Part shown: piece after piece, positions 6,560-15,066 of the stretch
Numbering within the stretch: position 1 is the first letter of the stretch
Layout of the letters: the number at the start of each line of letters is the position of its first letter
NCBI GenBank assembly: GCA_947165365.1
Contig: CAMVAF010000013.1
Location: forward strand, 1 to 34,984
Source: an uncultured Clostridia bacterium
GTDB lineage: Bacteria; Bacillota_I; Bacilli_A; RF39; UBA660
Direction: 5' to 3'
Length of the DNA stretch: 34,984 nt
The notes under the pieces: generated by a model
Seen by the model: only the letters and a program-made list of their open reading frames with translations
Databases searched by the model: none
What the model was told of the DNA's origin: nothing
Translations under genes and position numbers: made by a program

Positions 6560-8227
6560 CTACTTCTTATTTAATTTTTCATATTCAATTTTAGTATTTA
6601 AATTATCTCCATGATTAAAATCCAATATAATTGGTCTATGGGCAATCCTTTTATCAACCGGAGGTAACTTCATATAATCACCATATAATTGTGTTAAATA
6701 TTTATTGGTATCATGATAAGCATGATATTTCTTACCTTCAAACATAACATCACTATGAGGAAAAACGATATCTTTCTGATAAATATCCTTTTGATAATGG
6801 TAAATTGTAGGATAAACTGCACCATTTATATGTTTACCATTATTATTTTTCTTATAAATATAATCTATCATTTCATGTAACTTTCGATTACTAAATGGAT
6901 AAAATAATAACGATATTAAAGGTCTTCTTAAACTTTTAAAATTTAAATTATGACTTTTATATTTAAGAGTTTCTTGCATACATCTTGCAAGGGATATTTC
7001 TAGTTTTAATTTTAAAGAATTTCTATTATCATTGTAATCAAGAGGAAAAATATCTAAAAAGAAACCATTATGACAAGGATATTTATATCCCATAACAAAT
7101 GTTGTATTATTCTTTCTAATTTTCGTAAATGTAAAATGATTATCTTTATTAGTTTTATAATAATCAATAAAATATTTGTCATCTATCTCATCTCTTGCAA
7201 TTTCTAGAAATTTTTCATAATCATCCCTTGGCATAACAATATCAATATCATCATCCCAGGGAATGAATCCCTTGTGTCTTATCGCACCTAAACAAGTACC
7301 ACCCGTTATAAAATATTCTAATCCGTGTTTATCACATATTTTTACTATATCATCAAGCATTTCTAATAATACTTTTTGAAGTTTTTTTAGTTCTTTAGGA
7401 TCGTACGTTTCATCCTTCATAACATCAAAACTTATTCTTTCTGGCATATGATTACGTCTTTTTTCAACTGGAGGTAACTTCATATAATCACCAAATATTT
7501 TTGATAAATAAACATCTGGTTTATTCATACCATTATATTCTCGTCCCTCAAATAAAATCTTTTTAGGCGGAAGTAAATCTTCTCTTAAATTAGTTTCTTT
7601 AAGATAATGATAAGTTCCTCCTAAGGCATTCAAATATTTCGAATTATCATTTTTATCTTTTGTTAAAAAATAATTTTCTATTTTCATTAATCTTTTTTTC
7701 GTAAATAAACTAAGTAATAAAACAAATAATGGTTTTCTCGTATTCTTTAATTTATATATTTTATTTTTATAATACATTGTTTCCATAATGTTTTTTACCA
7801 TTATTGCACGAATTCTTAAAGATAAATTAATTTCACTAACATTTTCAAAAGGAATAATATCGATAAAGATTCCTTTATGATTCAAAACATTAGGAAACTC
7901 ATCAAAAATAGTGTTATTCTTTTTTATCTTAGCAAAAGGTAAATAATAATTTTTATTATAAAGGAAACAATCCAAATAATACTCATCCCCCAATTCTTTA
8001 GGAGCTATTGTAATAAATTTATCATAATCACTTCGAGGCATTCCAATATCAATATCATCATCCCAGGGAATGAATCCCTTGTGTCTTACCGCTCCTAACA
8101 TTGTTCCACCAGTTAAAAAATAATTTAATTTATTTTTTTCACAAATAGATACAAATTTATCTAATATCTCAAGTTCTACTTGATGTAATTTATTTAATGT
8201 TTCATCATCATAACTTTTGTATTGCAT
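6560..8227 (-). CDS. Double-domain LicD protein
   Basis: A 555-aa protein made of two complete LicD domains in tandem, about 1-272 and 273-555. Each has its own catalytic block (GGTMLGAVRHKGFIPW then DDDID at 40-60; GGTCLGAIRHKGFIPW then DDDID at 309-329) and its own C-terminal block (FGDYMKLPP at 245-253; YGDYMKLPP near the end). Most LicD proteins have one domain of about 260-280 aa, so this is a fusion or internal duplication. The DNA for the two catalytic blocks is identical over 41 nt (7241-7281 and 8048-8088). The gene starts inside the end of the SDR gene (34-nt overlap) behind AAGGGAAG. Both active sites look intact, so two transfers, or one bifunctional step, are possible. Confidence 0.88.
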   Translation of the reverse strand: MQYKSYDDETLNKLHQVELEILDKFVSICEKNKLNYFLTGGTMLGAVRHKGFIPWDDDIDIGMPRSDYDKFITIAPKELGDEYYLDCFLYNKNYYLPFAKIKKNNTIFDEFPNVLNHKGIFIDIIPFENVSEINLSLRIRAIMVKNIMETMYYKNKIYKLKNTRKPLFVLLLSLFTKKRLMKIENYFLTKDKNDNSKYLNALGGTYHYLKETNLREDLLPPKKILFEGREYNGMNKPDVYLSKIFGDYMKLPPVEKRRNHMPERISFDVMKDETYDPKELKKLQKVLLEMLDDIVKICDKHGLEYFITGGTCLGAIRHKGFIPWDDDIDIVMPRDDYEKFLEIARDEIDDKYFIDYYKTNKDNHFTFTKIRKNNTTFVMGYKYPCHNGFFLDIFPLDYNDNRNSLKLKLEISLARCMQETLKYKSHNLNFKSLRRPLISLLFYPFSNRKLHEMIDYIYKKNNNGKHINGAVYPTIYHYQKDIYQKDIVFPHSDVMFEGKKYHAYHDTNKYLTQLYGDYMKLPPVDKRIAHRPIILDFNHGDNLNTKIEYEKLNKK

Positions 8228-9258
8228 AACACATCTTCCCTTAAATATTCAATAGTTCGTGTAAAACCATCATGGACATTATATTTAGGAGTCCAACCTA
8301 ATTCTTTTTTTATTTTTTCATTAGATAAAATACCTTTAGTAAAAGAAGCAGTACCTTTTTTTAAAGAATTATCTATTTTCATAATAAGTTTACTTTGATT
8401 ATTAGATAGTCCTACTAATACTTCAGCAAGTTCTCTAATTGATATTTCAGTGTCATCTGCTATATTATAAACAATATCTTTACTACTTAGTAATACTTTA
8501 AATATTGCTGATACCGCATCTGCTACATAAGTATACGTCCTAATACTTGTTCCTTCACTTTTCATAATGATATCTTCGTGATTTATAACATTTTTTAAAA
8601 AATCCGCTTGTACTCTTCCATCAAAAACACTCATTCCTGGTCCATAGGTATGAGCAAGTCTTACTATTTTAGTATTAATTCCATACTCATCTTTCATACT
8701 AACACACATATTTTCAGCTGCCTTCTTGCCTTCTGCATAGGAATTTCTTGGAACTAAGGGATTAACATATCCTAACATTCCATCTTCCGTAAAATAATCA
8801 CTATCTATTGGTTCTCCATACACCTCTCTTGATGAAATAAATAGATACCCTAAAACATTCTTTTCTTTAGCAAGCATTAATGTATTATATGTTCCAATGG
8901 TATTAGCAATATTCGTTTCAAATGGATGAAGTGTCATTATCTTAGGACTAGCAGGACTTGCTGCATGAACAATATAATCAATATTTCCATCATACTTAAA
9001 AGGATTTATAACGTCTTGAATAATTAATTCAACATTATGATCATTTAATAATTCTTCATTTAGTTTATTTTTATCTCTAACATTTAAAATTATATGAATA
9101 TTCATGTTAAATTCATCATTTAAAACCTTTAAAACATAAGAAATATAAGAACCTAACATTCCACTTGCTCCTGTTATTAAAAAACTTTTATTTTGAAATT
9201 TTTCATAATCAATATTTTTTATTATATCAAGACAATCTTCATAAATAATTTTATTCAT
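8194..9258 (-). CDS. NAD-dependent epimerase/dehydratase (extended SDR)
   Basis: A 354-aa Rossmann-fold protein. The NAD-binding loop is GASGMLG (30-36). The catalytic Tyr and Lys are in YAEGK (173-177), preceded by an SSREVYGEP block in the place of the SDR catalytic serine. The C-terminal part (KKELGWTPKYNVHDGFTRTIEYL) is the usual ending of sugar-nucleotide epimerases and dehydratases. It starts 3 nt behind the cytidylyltransferase gene, a coupling also seen in loci that make CDP-ribitol or other CDP-activated compounds. Here it may reduce or epimerise the sugar before or after CDP activation. The exact reaction is unknown. Confidence 0.85.
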   Translation of the reverse strand: MNKIIYEDCLDIIKNIDYEKFQNKSFLITGASGMLGSYISYVLKVLNDEFNMNIHIILNVRDKNKLNEELLNDHNVELIIQDVINPFKYDGNIDYIVHAASPASPKIMTLHPFETNIANTIGTYNTLMLAKEKNVLGYLFISSREVYGEPIDSDYFTEDGMLGYVNPLVPRNSYAEGKKAAENMCVSMKDEYGINTKIVRLAHTYGPGMSVFDGRVQADFLKNVINHEDIIMKSEGTSIRTYTYVADAVSAIFKVLLSSKDIVYNIADDTEISIRELAEVLVGLSNNQSKLIMKIDNSLKKGTASFTKGILSNEKIKKELGWTPKYNVHDGFTRTIEYLREDVLCNTKVMMMKH

Positions 9259-9261
9259 AGT

Positions 9262-10020
9262 TTATTTCCTTTCTGAAAGTTTAATAATTTGTTCATGATC
9301 TTTAATAGATAGATTACCAAGTAATGTTATATAATCTTCTACTGTTGTAACTTTAATATTTCCCCTATTTCCTTCTATTAAATGAACTTTATTGCCACAC
9401 TCCATCATTAAAGAACAACTATCTACTATTTTAGGATTATTATATCCATCTTTCGTATTTCTAATTTTCTTATGAGCTTTTATTATATCATCTAATCTAA
9501 AACTTTGAGGAGCTTGTGCCGTATACACTGTATTTCTTTCTAAAACTTTATCAATACTTGTACCATCTAAACTAATAATTGGTGTTTCAAATGCTTTAGT
9601 AGCAGTTATACTAGAACCATATTTTTTAACACTTTCGATATTATCATTAATAACCTTATTAGTAATTAATGGACGCACTCCATCATGTATTAAACAAATA
9701 GAATTACCAGAATTATCTTCTCTTGCTTTCTTTAATATTTTATAAATTGTATCTTGTCCTGTTGTTCCACCAGGAATTATTCCACCTATAGGTATTTTGG
9801 TTATTTGATATTTTTGAACTAATTCTTCCAATAATGTAATATAATTATCAATACAACCAACATATATTAAATCAATGTTATTATTATATTGAAATTTCTC
9901 TAAAGTATGAATAATTATTTCTTTTCCATATATTTTTAAAAATTGTTTAGGTAAATCAGCCCCCATACGTGATCCTGTTCCACCTGCAAAGATAATTGCA
10001 ATATTTTTTTCTTCCTTCAT
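9262..10020 (-). CDS. IspD/TarI-family cytidylyltransferase
   Basis: A 252-aa protein with the CTP-binding signature FAGGTGSRMGADLPKQF (11-27), a LIHDGVRP block and a TAQAPQSFRLDDI block, all typical of the IspD/TarI/Bcs1 group. These enzymes transfer CMP from CTP to a polyol phosphate: methylerythritol phosphate for IspD, ribitol-5-phosphate for TarI. The location between glycosyltransferases and an SDR followed by three LicD domains argues for a glycan role (CDP-ribitol-like donor). An isoprenoid role cannot be excluded from sequence alone, so no symbol is assigned. Confidence 0.85.
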   Translation of the reverse strand: MKEEKNIAIIFAGGTGSRMGADLPKQFLKIYGKEIIIHTLEKFQYNNNIDLIYVGCIDNYITLLEELVQKYQITKIPIGGIIPGGTTGQDTIYKILKKAREDNSGNSICLIHDGVRPLITNKVINDNIESVKKYGSSITATKAFETPIISLDGTSIDKVLERNTVYTAQAPQSFRLDDIIKAHKKIRNTKDGYNNPKIVDSCSLMMECGNKVHLIEGNRGNIKVTTVEDYITLLGNLSIKDHEQIIKLSERK

Positions 10021-10961
10021 TACTTACTCCTCTTATATAATATTTTAGCAATAAATTTATTAAACATTATTAAATATAATCCCTTAATACTCTTATAAAA
10101 ATATTTATTTCTTTTATATTTTGGAAAATGTTCTTTGACATTTTTTATTGCTATATCAACAGCTTTCATATATTCATTATAATCATATTTTTTGATACTT
10201 CTTATAAACGTCGCATATAAATATCTTACATAGACATATTCAAGTTCCTTTTTGTATTCATCATACATCTTTCTTTCTTTATAAAAATCAATAATACCAT
10301 TCATATTACTAATATAATCATAAATTTTAGGGCTAACACTACTAGTTATGGAACCATCTCTTTGAACATATTGATTAAAGTCTTCTTTTACTACCCCAAT
10401 ACTTTTAATATATGGAAGCATTCTATAAATAAACTCAACATCTTCAAACCAAACGCCTTCTTTAAAATAAACGTCATGATTAAATAAATCTTTTTTAAAT
10501 AATTTATTCCAAGCAGCCGGATGAATCGTTAAATAAGTCTTTTTGATATCCGTAGTATCACCTTTTATTCCGCTACCAACTCTTATTGTTTTATCAGGAT
10601 ACAAATAATCAATATCGCATACTACTAAATCATAATTACCCTTTACTGCTTTTTCATACATTTTAAGATACATATCACTTTTTACATAATCATCACTATC
10701 TAAAAAAGCAATATAATCTCCACTTGCATATTTAATTCCATAATTTCTTGCAGAAGATAATCCACCATTTTCCTTTTTATAATATTTAAAATTCTTATAT
10801 TTTTTAGTATATTTTTTAATAATATCTTCACTATTATCAGGACTTCCATCATTAACAATAATTACTTCCATATCTTTAAGTGTTTGACAAACTAAACTAT
10901 CCAAACATTTATCAAGATACTTTTCCACATTATAAACAGGTACAATAACTGATACTTTCAT
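10020..10961 (-). CDS. GT2-family glycosyltransferase
   Basis: A 313-aa GT-A fold enzyme. It opens with the family start MKVSVIVPVYNVEKYLDKC, has VNDGSPDNS for nucleotide binding and the metal-binding acidic motif in AFLDSDDYV, then WFEDVEF in the acceptor half. A lysine-rich, hydrophobic C-terminal segment (KGLYLIMFNKFIAKILY) may sit on the membrane. It overlaps both neighbours by a few bases, consistent with translational coupling. Sugar specificity is unknown. Confidence 0.88.
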   Translation of the reverse strand: MKVSVIVPVYNVEKYLDKCLDSLVCQTLKDMEVIIVNDGSPDNSEDIIKKYTKKYKNFKYYKKENGGLSSARNYGIKYASGDYIAFLDSDDYVKSDMYLKMYEKAVKGNYDLVVCDIDYLYPDKTIRVGSGIKGDTTDIKKTYLTIHPAAWNKLFKKDLFNHDVYFKEGVWFEDVEFIYRMLPYIKSIGVVKEDFNQYVQRDGSITSSVSPKIYDYISNMNGIIDFYKERKMYDEYKKELEYVYVRYLYATFIRSIKKYDYNEYMKAVDIAIKNVKEHFPKYKRNKYFYKSIKGLYLIMFNKFIAKILYKRSK

Positions 10962-11890
10962 ATTTTACCACTTACTTTCTTTAATAATTTTAAAATTTTA
11001 TATCGTTTCTTATAAGCCAAATAACATACTAATTTAAATTTATAACTTTTCATTTTATAATATTTATTTTTTCTCCAATTAGGATATTTTATCATAATAT
11101 CATTTATCTTTTTTAAATATTTTTGAGTATTATCATAATCTAAATATCTTAGTGTTGCTGAATATAATAAATGTTCTATATGTAAATATTCTAATTCTTC
11201 TGGATAAGATTTTAACTTATCTTTTAAATAATCCATAACTTTAAAAATACTATTTATTTTTTCATTAAACTCTTTTTTTAACATCGTAGAATTAGCATGT
11301 ATTACATAATAATAAAGATATTCATTAATATAACATACTTTATTTACATTTAATGAAATAACTGGTGTAAAACTTAAATCTTCATAATAAACATTTTCTA
11401 AAAAAGAAACATTTTTAATAACTTCTTTCTTATATAGTTTAGCTACTGGTCCTGGATGAGATAGCATTAAATTAATATTATCTTTAAAATAGTTATAATA
11501 ATTTTTGAAATTCACAAGTTCATTACCAATAACTTTATATATATCACATACCACAACATCACATGTTCCTATTTTATTAATCATTTTAGAAATGATATCA
11601 ACATTAACATAATCATCACTATCCAAAAACATGATATAATCACCACTAGATAATTTAATTCCTAAGTTTCTTGCATAACCCTGACCATGATTAGTGATTT
11701 CTTTATAAACAATATTTGGATATTTATCCACATATTTGTTAATAATTTTAAAACTATTATCCGTACTACCATCATTAATAACAATAATTTCAATATCTTT
11801 ATATGTTTGATTAACGATACTATCTAAACATTTTTCTAAATACTTTTCAGTATTATATACTGGTACTATTACACTAACTTTCATTTTCAC
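10958..11890 (-). CDS. GT2-family glycosyltransferase, first gene of the glycan operon
   Basis: A 310-aa paralogue of the next gene, with KVSVIVPVYNTEKYLEKC, INDGSTDNS and MFLDSDDYV at matching positions and YYEDLSF replacing WFEDVEF. It starts at an ATG behind GAGGTGA, about 12 nt downstream of the predicted transcription start. Both GT2 genes probably came from a duplication. It likely adds one sugar of the repeat unit at the cytoplasmic face. Confidence 0.88.
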   Translation of the reverse strand: MKMKVSVIVPVYNTEKYLEKCLDSIVNQTYKDIEIIVINDGSTDNSFKIINKYVDKYPNIVYKEITNHGQGYARNLGIKLSSGDYIMFLDSDDYVNVDIISKMINKIGTCDVVVCDIYKVIGNELVNFKNYYNYFKDNINLMLSHPGPVAKLYKKEVIKNVSFLENVYYEDLSFTPVISLNVNKVCYINEYLYYYVIHANSTMLKKEFNEKINSIFKVMDYLKDKLKSYPEELEYLHIEHLLYSATLRYLDYDNTQKYLKKINDIMIKYPNWRKNKYYKMKSYKFKLVCYLAYKKRYKILKLLKKVSGKI

Positions 11891-11908
11891 CTCAGTATCA
11901 ATAAGATA

Positions 11909-11937
11909 ATTTTATCATAATAACATCTTTTTATCAA
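11909..11937 (-). promoter_or_regulatory. Promoter of the glycan operon
   Basis: On the minus strand TTGATA (11932-11937) and TAAAAT (11909-11914) are spaced 17 nt, with the first gene's GAGGTGA ribosome binding site immediately downstream. The next eight genes are tightly packed or overlapping, so this is the likely single promoter for 3127-11890. Confidence 0.65.
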
Positions 11938-11972
11938 TTATATAGACAAAATAAAATGAGATTATAACTAAA

Positions 11973-11998
11973 AAAAAAACAGGTTTCTGTTTTTTTTA
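11973..11998. terminator. Bidirectional terminator between the effector cassette and the glycan operon
   Basis: A 10-bp stem AAAAAAACAG / CTGTTTTTTT with loop GTTT (11973-11996), with A and T runs on both sides. On the minus strand it follows the 12026 gene's stop by about 28 nt and would end the effector transcript. Confidence 0.7.
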
Positions 11999-12025
11999 CA
12001 AACTATATATTTTATAACATCATAG

Positions 12026-12676
12026 TTATAAAACACTATATTTATCATATTTTATAACTTTAACATTCATCAGAGATGATTGCTGAATTGTTTCCATTAT
12101 TTTATATAAATTATCTAATTGTTTATCGTGGATATCATTCCATTCAATATCTCTATATCCATTTAAATTAAATTCATCATACCTAACCCCAATGACAACA
12201 TCACCATCATTTGCGATAAAATTCAATGAATCCGGGCCAAAAAAAATCTTATGATTTGTATTTTTGTTTAAATTTTTAGTAATAACTTTCTTATAAGTAT
12301 TTCTAATAAAATCCATCATTAAATTATCATTCAAATTAAAATCATTAACACACTTATCTAAAAAAATCATTTCATCAATAGATAAATTATTTATATATAT
12401 ATCATTTCGTACATAAAAATACTTCAAATAATTTTTTGAAAAATCTTGATAGAAATCCATATTTAATGAATCAACTGGTAAATAATTTAAATTAGATGTT
12501 TCCAATTTAAGGTCAAAATCTTTTATTTTTAATTCATCAATCAAAAATTTAGTAAAAAAATATCTATAAACATAATATCTTTTGCAAAAAATATCAGACT
12601 TCTCATATTCCTTTTTATAAATTCTCTTTAAATTTTCTATTAATAAATCATTTATAATAATATCATTCATAATCAA
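12026..12676 (-). CDS. Unknown 216-aa protein, candidate immunity protein
   Basis: I recognise no family. The protein is acidic and Asn/Asp/Tyr-rich, with no signal peptide or membrane helix, so it should be cytoplasmic. It lies 7 nt downstream of the zinc-ribbon/papain-like effector candidate and is followed by a terminator. This is the standard place for an immunity gene in a polymorphic toxin cassette. That role is inferred from position only. Alternatively it could be a chaperone of the effector. Confidence 0.5.
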   Translation of the reverse strand: MIMNDIIINDLLIENLKRIYKKEYEKSDIFCKRYYVYRYFFTKFLIDELKIKDFDLKLETSNLNYLPVDSLNMDFYQDFSKNYLKYFYVRNDIYINNLSIDEMIFLDKCVNDFNLNDNLMMDFIRNTYKKVITKNLNKNTNHKIFFGPDSLNFIANDGDVVIGVRYDEFNLNGYRDIEWNDIHDKQLDNLYKIMETIQQSSLMNVKVIKYDKYSVL

Positions 12677-12683
12677 TCATCCT

Positions 12684-14060
12684 CTAATTATTATTTATAT
12701 CAACAGTAAATAAGTTAACACAATTCAAATCACTATATGGAATAAAATATTTTATTCCCCAACTAGATACTAAAACACCATCATCATTGGCACCGGTAAC
12801 AGCTACCCAATGAGGACCCTTTAGTTCATAATTTTCAAAAGAAGCAGCATAATTAATTGAATCATTTTCGGAACCCAACATTCCCATAGCAACTTGATTT
12901 CCACTATTTAATGACTCTATGACTTTTTCTTTTATCTCGTCTGGAGTATAGTTATCTTTTTGTTTAATTATTTCAGATACCTGTGCTTGATATGTTCCAT
13001 TAGATTTATATTGTAAATACTCATTTATTGCATCTTTAATACTACCATTCGTTTGATGAACATTATCATATTTACCATTAGAATCTAAAATATAAGAATT
13101 CTCGTTAATAACCAAACTTCCATTTTCATCTCTTGTTAAAATTACAGCATCATTATTACCAACTGTATTAGCCCAAATATAATAATCCGCTAATAATCTA
13201 ACATCATTAATTGTTTTTTCTCCATTTGATGTTTCTCTATAATATGAAAAACCAAATATTTTCTCAAATTCATCAGGATTATCTTTAAAAGCCAAAGCTA
13301 TTGTGTTTGCACCTGCTGCCATATTACAACATCCAACTGCATCAACAATACCAAAAAATTGTTCAACACTATTATTAGTAAAACCATATTCTTTCATTAA
13401 CATTTCTTTTGTTTTTTGATATAATTTTGGATCTTTCTTTCTTAAATTTGTAAATATTCCTTGATCTATTCCATAATTTCCGCCAAGCGTTGATAAAAAA
13501 GAATCATCGCTATTACATTTTTCGTAAAATGTTGATAAAAAATTATAATACTTAAAATCATCAGAAACAAAATCTTTATACTTTAATATGCCATCTTTTT
13601 CTTCAACTATAGAATCCGTAATGTTTTTAAAATAATCAGATAAATCAAATTCAGTATCTCCAAACAAACTATCAACTAATGAATATAATCCATCTCGCAA
13701 TGTTTCATCACACGCTTGATATGCTAAAATTGAATAATTTATTATTTCACTTAATGATTTTATTAAACTTATTTTGCTTTCAATATTTTCTTCAACACCA
13801 TCAAGTCCACTAACTGAATATTTATCAGGAAAACTACTAACAGCTCTATTAATATTAGAACATGCACTAGAAATTGTTCCCTTATATGAATCACTTATGC
13901 TATTAAATGTTCTCATAATAGTATTATATGACTCTTCATCATACTCTATATGGTTTAATGCAGATATTTTTTCAGATTCCGGTTTTGGAGAACCACAACC
14001 TCCACAAAAATTCCCGGTATTTCCAGTTTTTCCACAAATTAAACAATTCCATTTATTCAT
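12684..14060 (-). CDS. Zinc-ribbon / helical / papain-like protein, candidate type VII secretion effector
   Basis: A 458-aa protein with three parts. Residues 4-23 form a zinc ribbon with two CxxC pairs (Cys6, Cys9, Cys19, Cys22). Residues about 35-230 are mostly helical and may correspond to the WXG/LXG-like export domain. The C-terminal part looks like a papain/C39-type cysteine peptidase: AVGCCNMAAG (nucleophile Cys244 or Cys245), then PHWVAVTG with His417, and SSWG at 432-435, about 15 residues after the His as in the papain NSWG motif but with Ser in place of Asn. No signal peptide is present. The cassette context (WXG-type genes upstream, unknown gene downstream) suggests a toxin exported by a type VII system. 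An intrinsic membrane or housekeeping peptidase role remains possible. Confidence 0.6.
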   Translation of the reverse strand: MNKWNCLICGKTGNTGNFCGGCGSPKPESEKISALNHIEYDEESYNTIMRTFNSISDSYKGTISSACSNINRAVSSFPDKYSVSGLDGVEENIESKISLIKSLSEIINYSILAYQACDETLRDGLYSLVDSLFGDTEFDLSDYFKNITDSIVEEKDGILKYKDFVSDDFKYYNFLSTFYEKCNSDDSFLSTLGGNYGIDQGIFTNLRKKDPKLYQKTKEMLMKEYGFTNNSVEQFFGIVDAVGCCNMAAGANTIALAFKDNPDEFEKIFGFSYYRETSNGEKTINDVRLLADYYIWANTVGNNDAVILTRDENGSLVINENSYILDSNGKYDNVHQTNGSIKDAINEYLQYKSNGTYQAQVSEIIKQKDNYTPDEIKEKVIESLNSGNQVAMGMLGSENDSINYAASFENYELKGPHWVAVTGANDDGVLVSSWGIKYFIPYSDLNCVNLFTVDINNN

Positions 14061-14068
14061 CGTATCAC

Positions 14069-14428
14069 CTACACCTCCTGAATATTTGACATATTTCTAT
14101 TATAAGCTCCTTTTTTATTTTGTTTTGCTTGCCATACACGATAATGTTGCATATGCTCAGTTATTTTTTCACCTATAAAACTATCTATTCCTGCTCCTAT
14201 AGCTGCAACCTTATCAGCTTCTCCACTAATACTTGAAGCTATTGAACTTACTCTACTTTTTACTTTGTTTCCCAAATAATCATCTGGTATTGATAAACCA
14301 CTTAAACTCGATGTTATTGAATTTATACTTCCTGTTATTGATCCTATTGCTCCATCGATCTCTCCCTGTAATCCAGGATACGTACTTGTAGCTATTGTAT
14401 AACATCCACTATCCTTACCACATGCCAT
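14069..14428 (-). CDS. Small Gly/Ser/Ile-rich protein of the WXG cassette
   Basis: A 119-aa protein of no recognised family. After a short Cys-containing start (MACGKDSGCY) it has a Ser/Gly/Ile-rich helical stretch (SITGSINSITSSLSGL and SRVSSIASSISG) and a basic C-terminus. Small helical proteins of this size stand just upstream of LXG effectors and help target them to the type VII machinery. It lies 8 nt before the effector candidate and 2 nt after the WXG gene, so a partner role is a fair inference. Confidence 0.55.
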   Translation of the reverse strand: MACGKDSGCYTIATSTYPGLQGEIDGAIGSITGSINSITSSLSGLSIPDDYLGNKVKSRVSSIASSISGEADKVAAIGAGIDSFIGEKITEHMQHYRVWQAKQNKKGAYNRNMSNIQEV

Positions 14429-14430
14429 AT

Positions 14431-14745
14431 TTATTTAACACCAACTTTCTCAAATTCACCCATTAATTCATTAAATGAATTATCTATCTTTCTATTAACA
14501 TCGCTATAATTATCTTTTACATTTAGTAAAAATTTTCCTATATTAGCTAAACTTTCATTCATTTGAATCATTTTTTCTATTTTGATATTATATTTTTGAA
14601 GAAAAACTGCACTTGCTGGTCCTTCCCATACAAAATTATTTACAGCATTCTTTAAATCATTAATTTTATTTGCTATTTCATTATTTGAATAATGGACAAG
14701 TTTATAACTAGTATCTTCAACTTCATCTAAATATATTCTTTTCAT
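14431..14745 (-). CDS. WXG100-like small protein
   Basis: A 104-aa all-helical protein with a WEG turn (Trp40-Glu41-Gly42) between two long helices, the hallmark of WXG100/ESX proteins, at the expected position near the middle. Such proteins form helical hairpin dimers and leave the cell through the type VII secretion system. No EssC-type ATPase is in this window. Its start overlaps the upstream gene by 4 nt. Confidence 0.75.
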   Translation of the reverse strand: MKRIYLDEVEDTSYKLVHYSNNEIANKINDLKNAVNNFVWEGPASAVFLQKYNIKIEKMIQMNESLANIGKFLLNVKDNYSDVNRKIDNSFNELMGEFEKVGVK

Positions 14746-15047
14746 CTAGTACCTCCACGCACGAAACTATCCATTTGGTTATACTCATCGATATATATTT
14801 TTTTCACTTCATCAATTCTATCAATAAACTCTTTAAAATCATTATTTATATAATTTCTAACAAATTCAATATAATTAATTGCTATTTTGCGATATAACGT
14901 TGCACTTTCTGTATAATATATATTTTGTGTATCTTCAATTATTTCTTGAAACCAATTTATCATTGATAAAAGTTCATTGCAGTATCCATCCATACTCTCT
15001 TTAGTTGAAATTATACTATCAATATCAGCAATTATATTTTCTTTCAT
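14742..15047 (-). CDS. ESX-like small helical protein with YxxxD tail
   Basis: A 101-aa helical protein. It has a Trp at 32 but no clear WxG turn. Its C-terminus carries YNQMD (89-93), matching the YxxxD/E export signal of type VII substrates. As first gene of the cassette and overlapping the WXG gene, it probably pairs with it as a heterodimer. It starts 20 nt after the deacetylase stop, without a visible promoter of its own. Confidence 0.6.
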   Translation of the reverse strand: MKENIIADIDSIISTKESMDGYCNELLSMINWFQEIIEDTQNIYYTESATLYRKIAINYIEFVRNYINNDFKEFIDRIDEVKKIYIDEYNQMDSFVRGGTR

Positions 15048-15066
15048 AATCTAAACTCCTCTAAAT

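Noticed and set aside
13774-14178. 134-codon plus-strand ORF opposite the effector genes
   Set aside because: It spans two minus-strand genes, lacks a ribosome binding site and has no sensible composition; a shadow frame.
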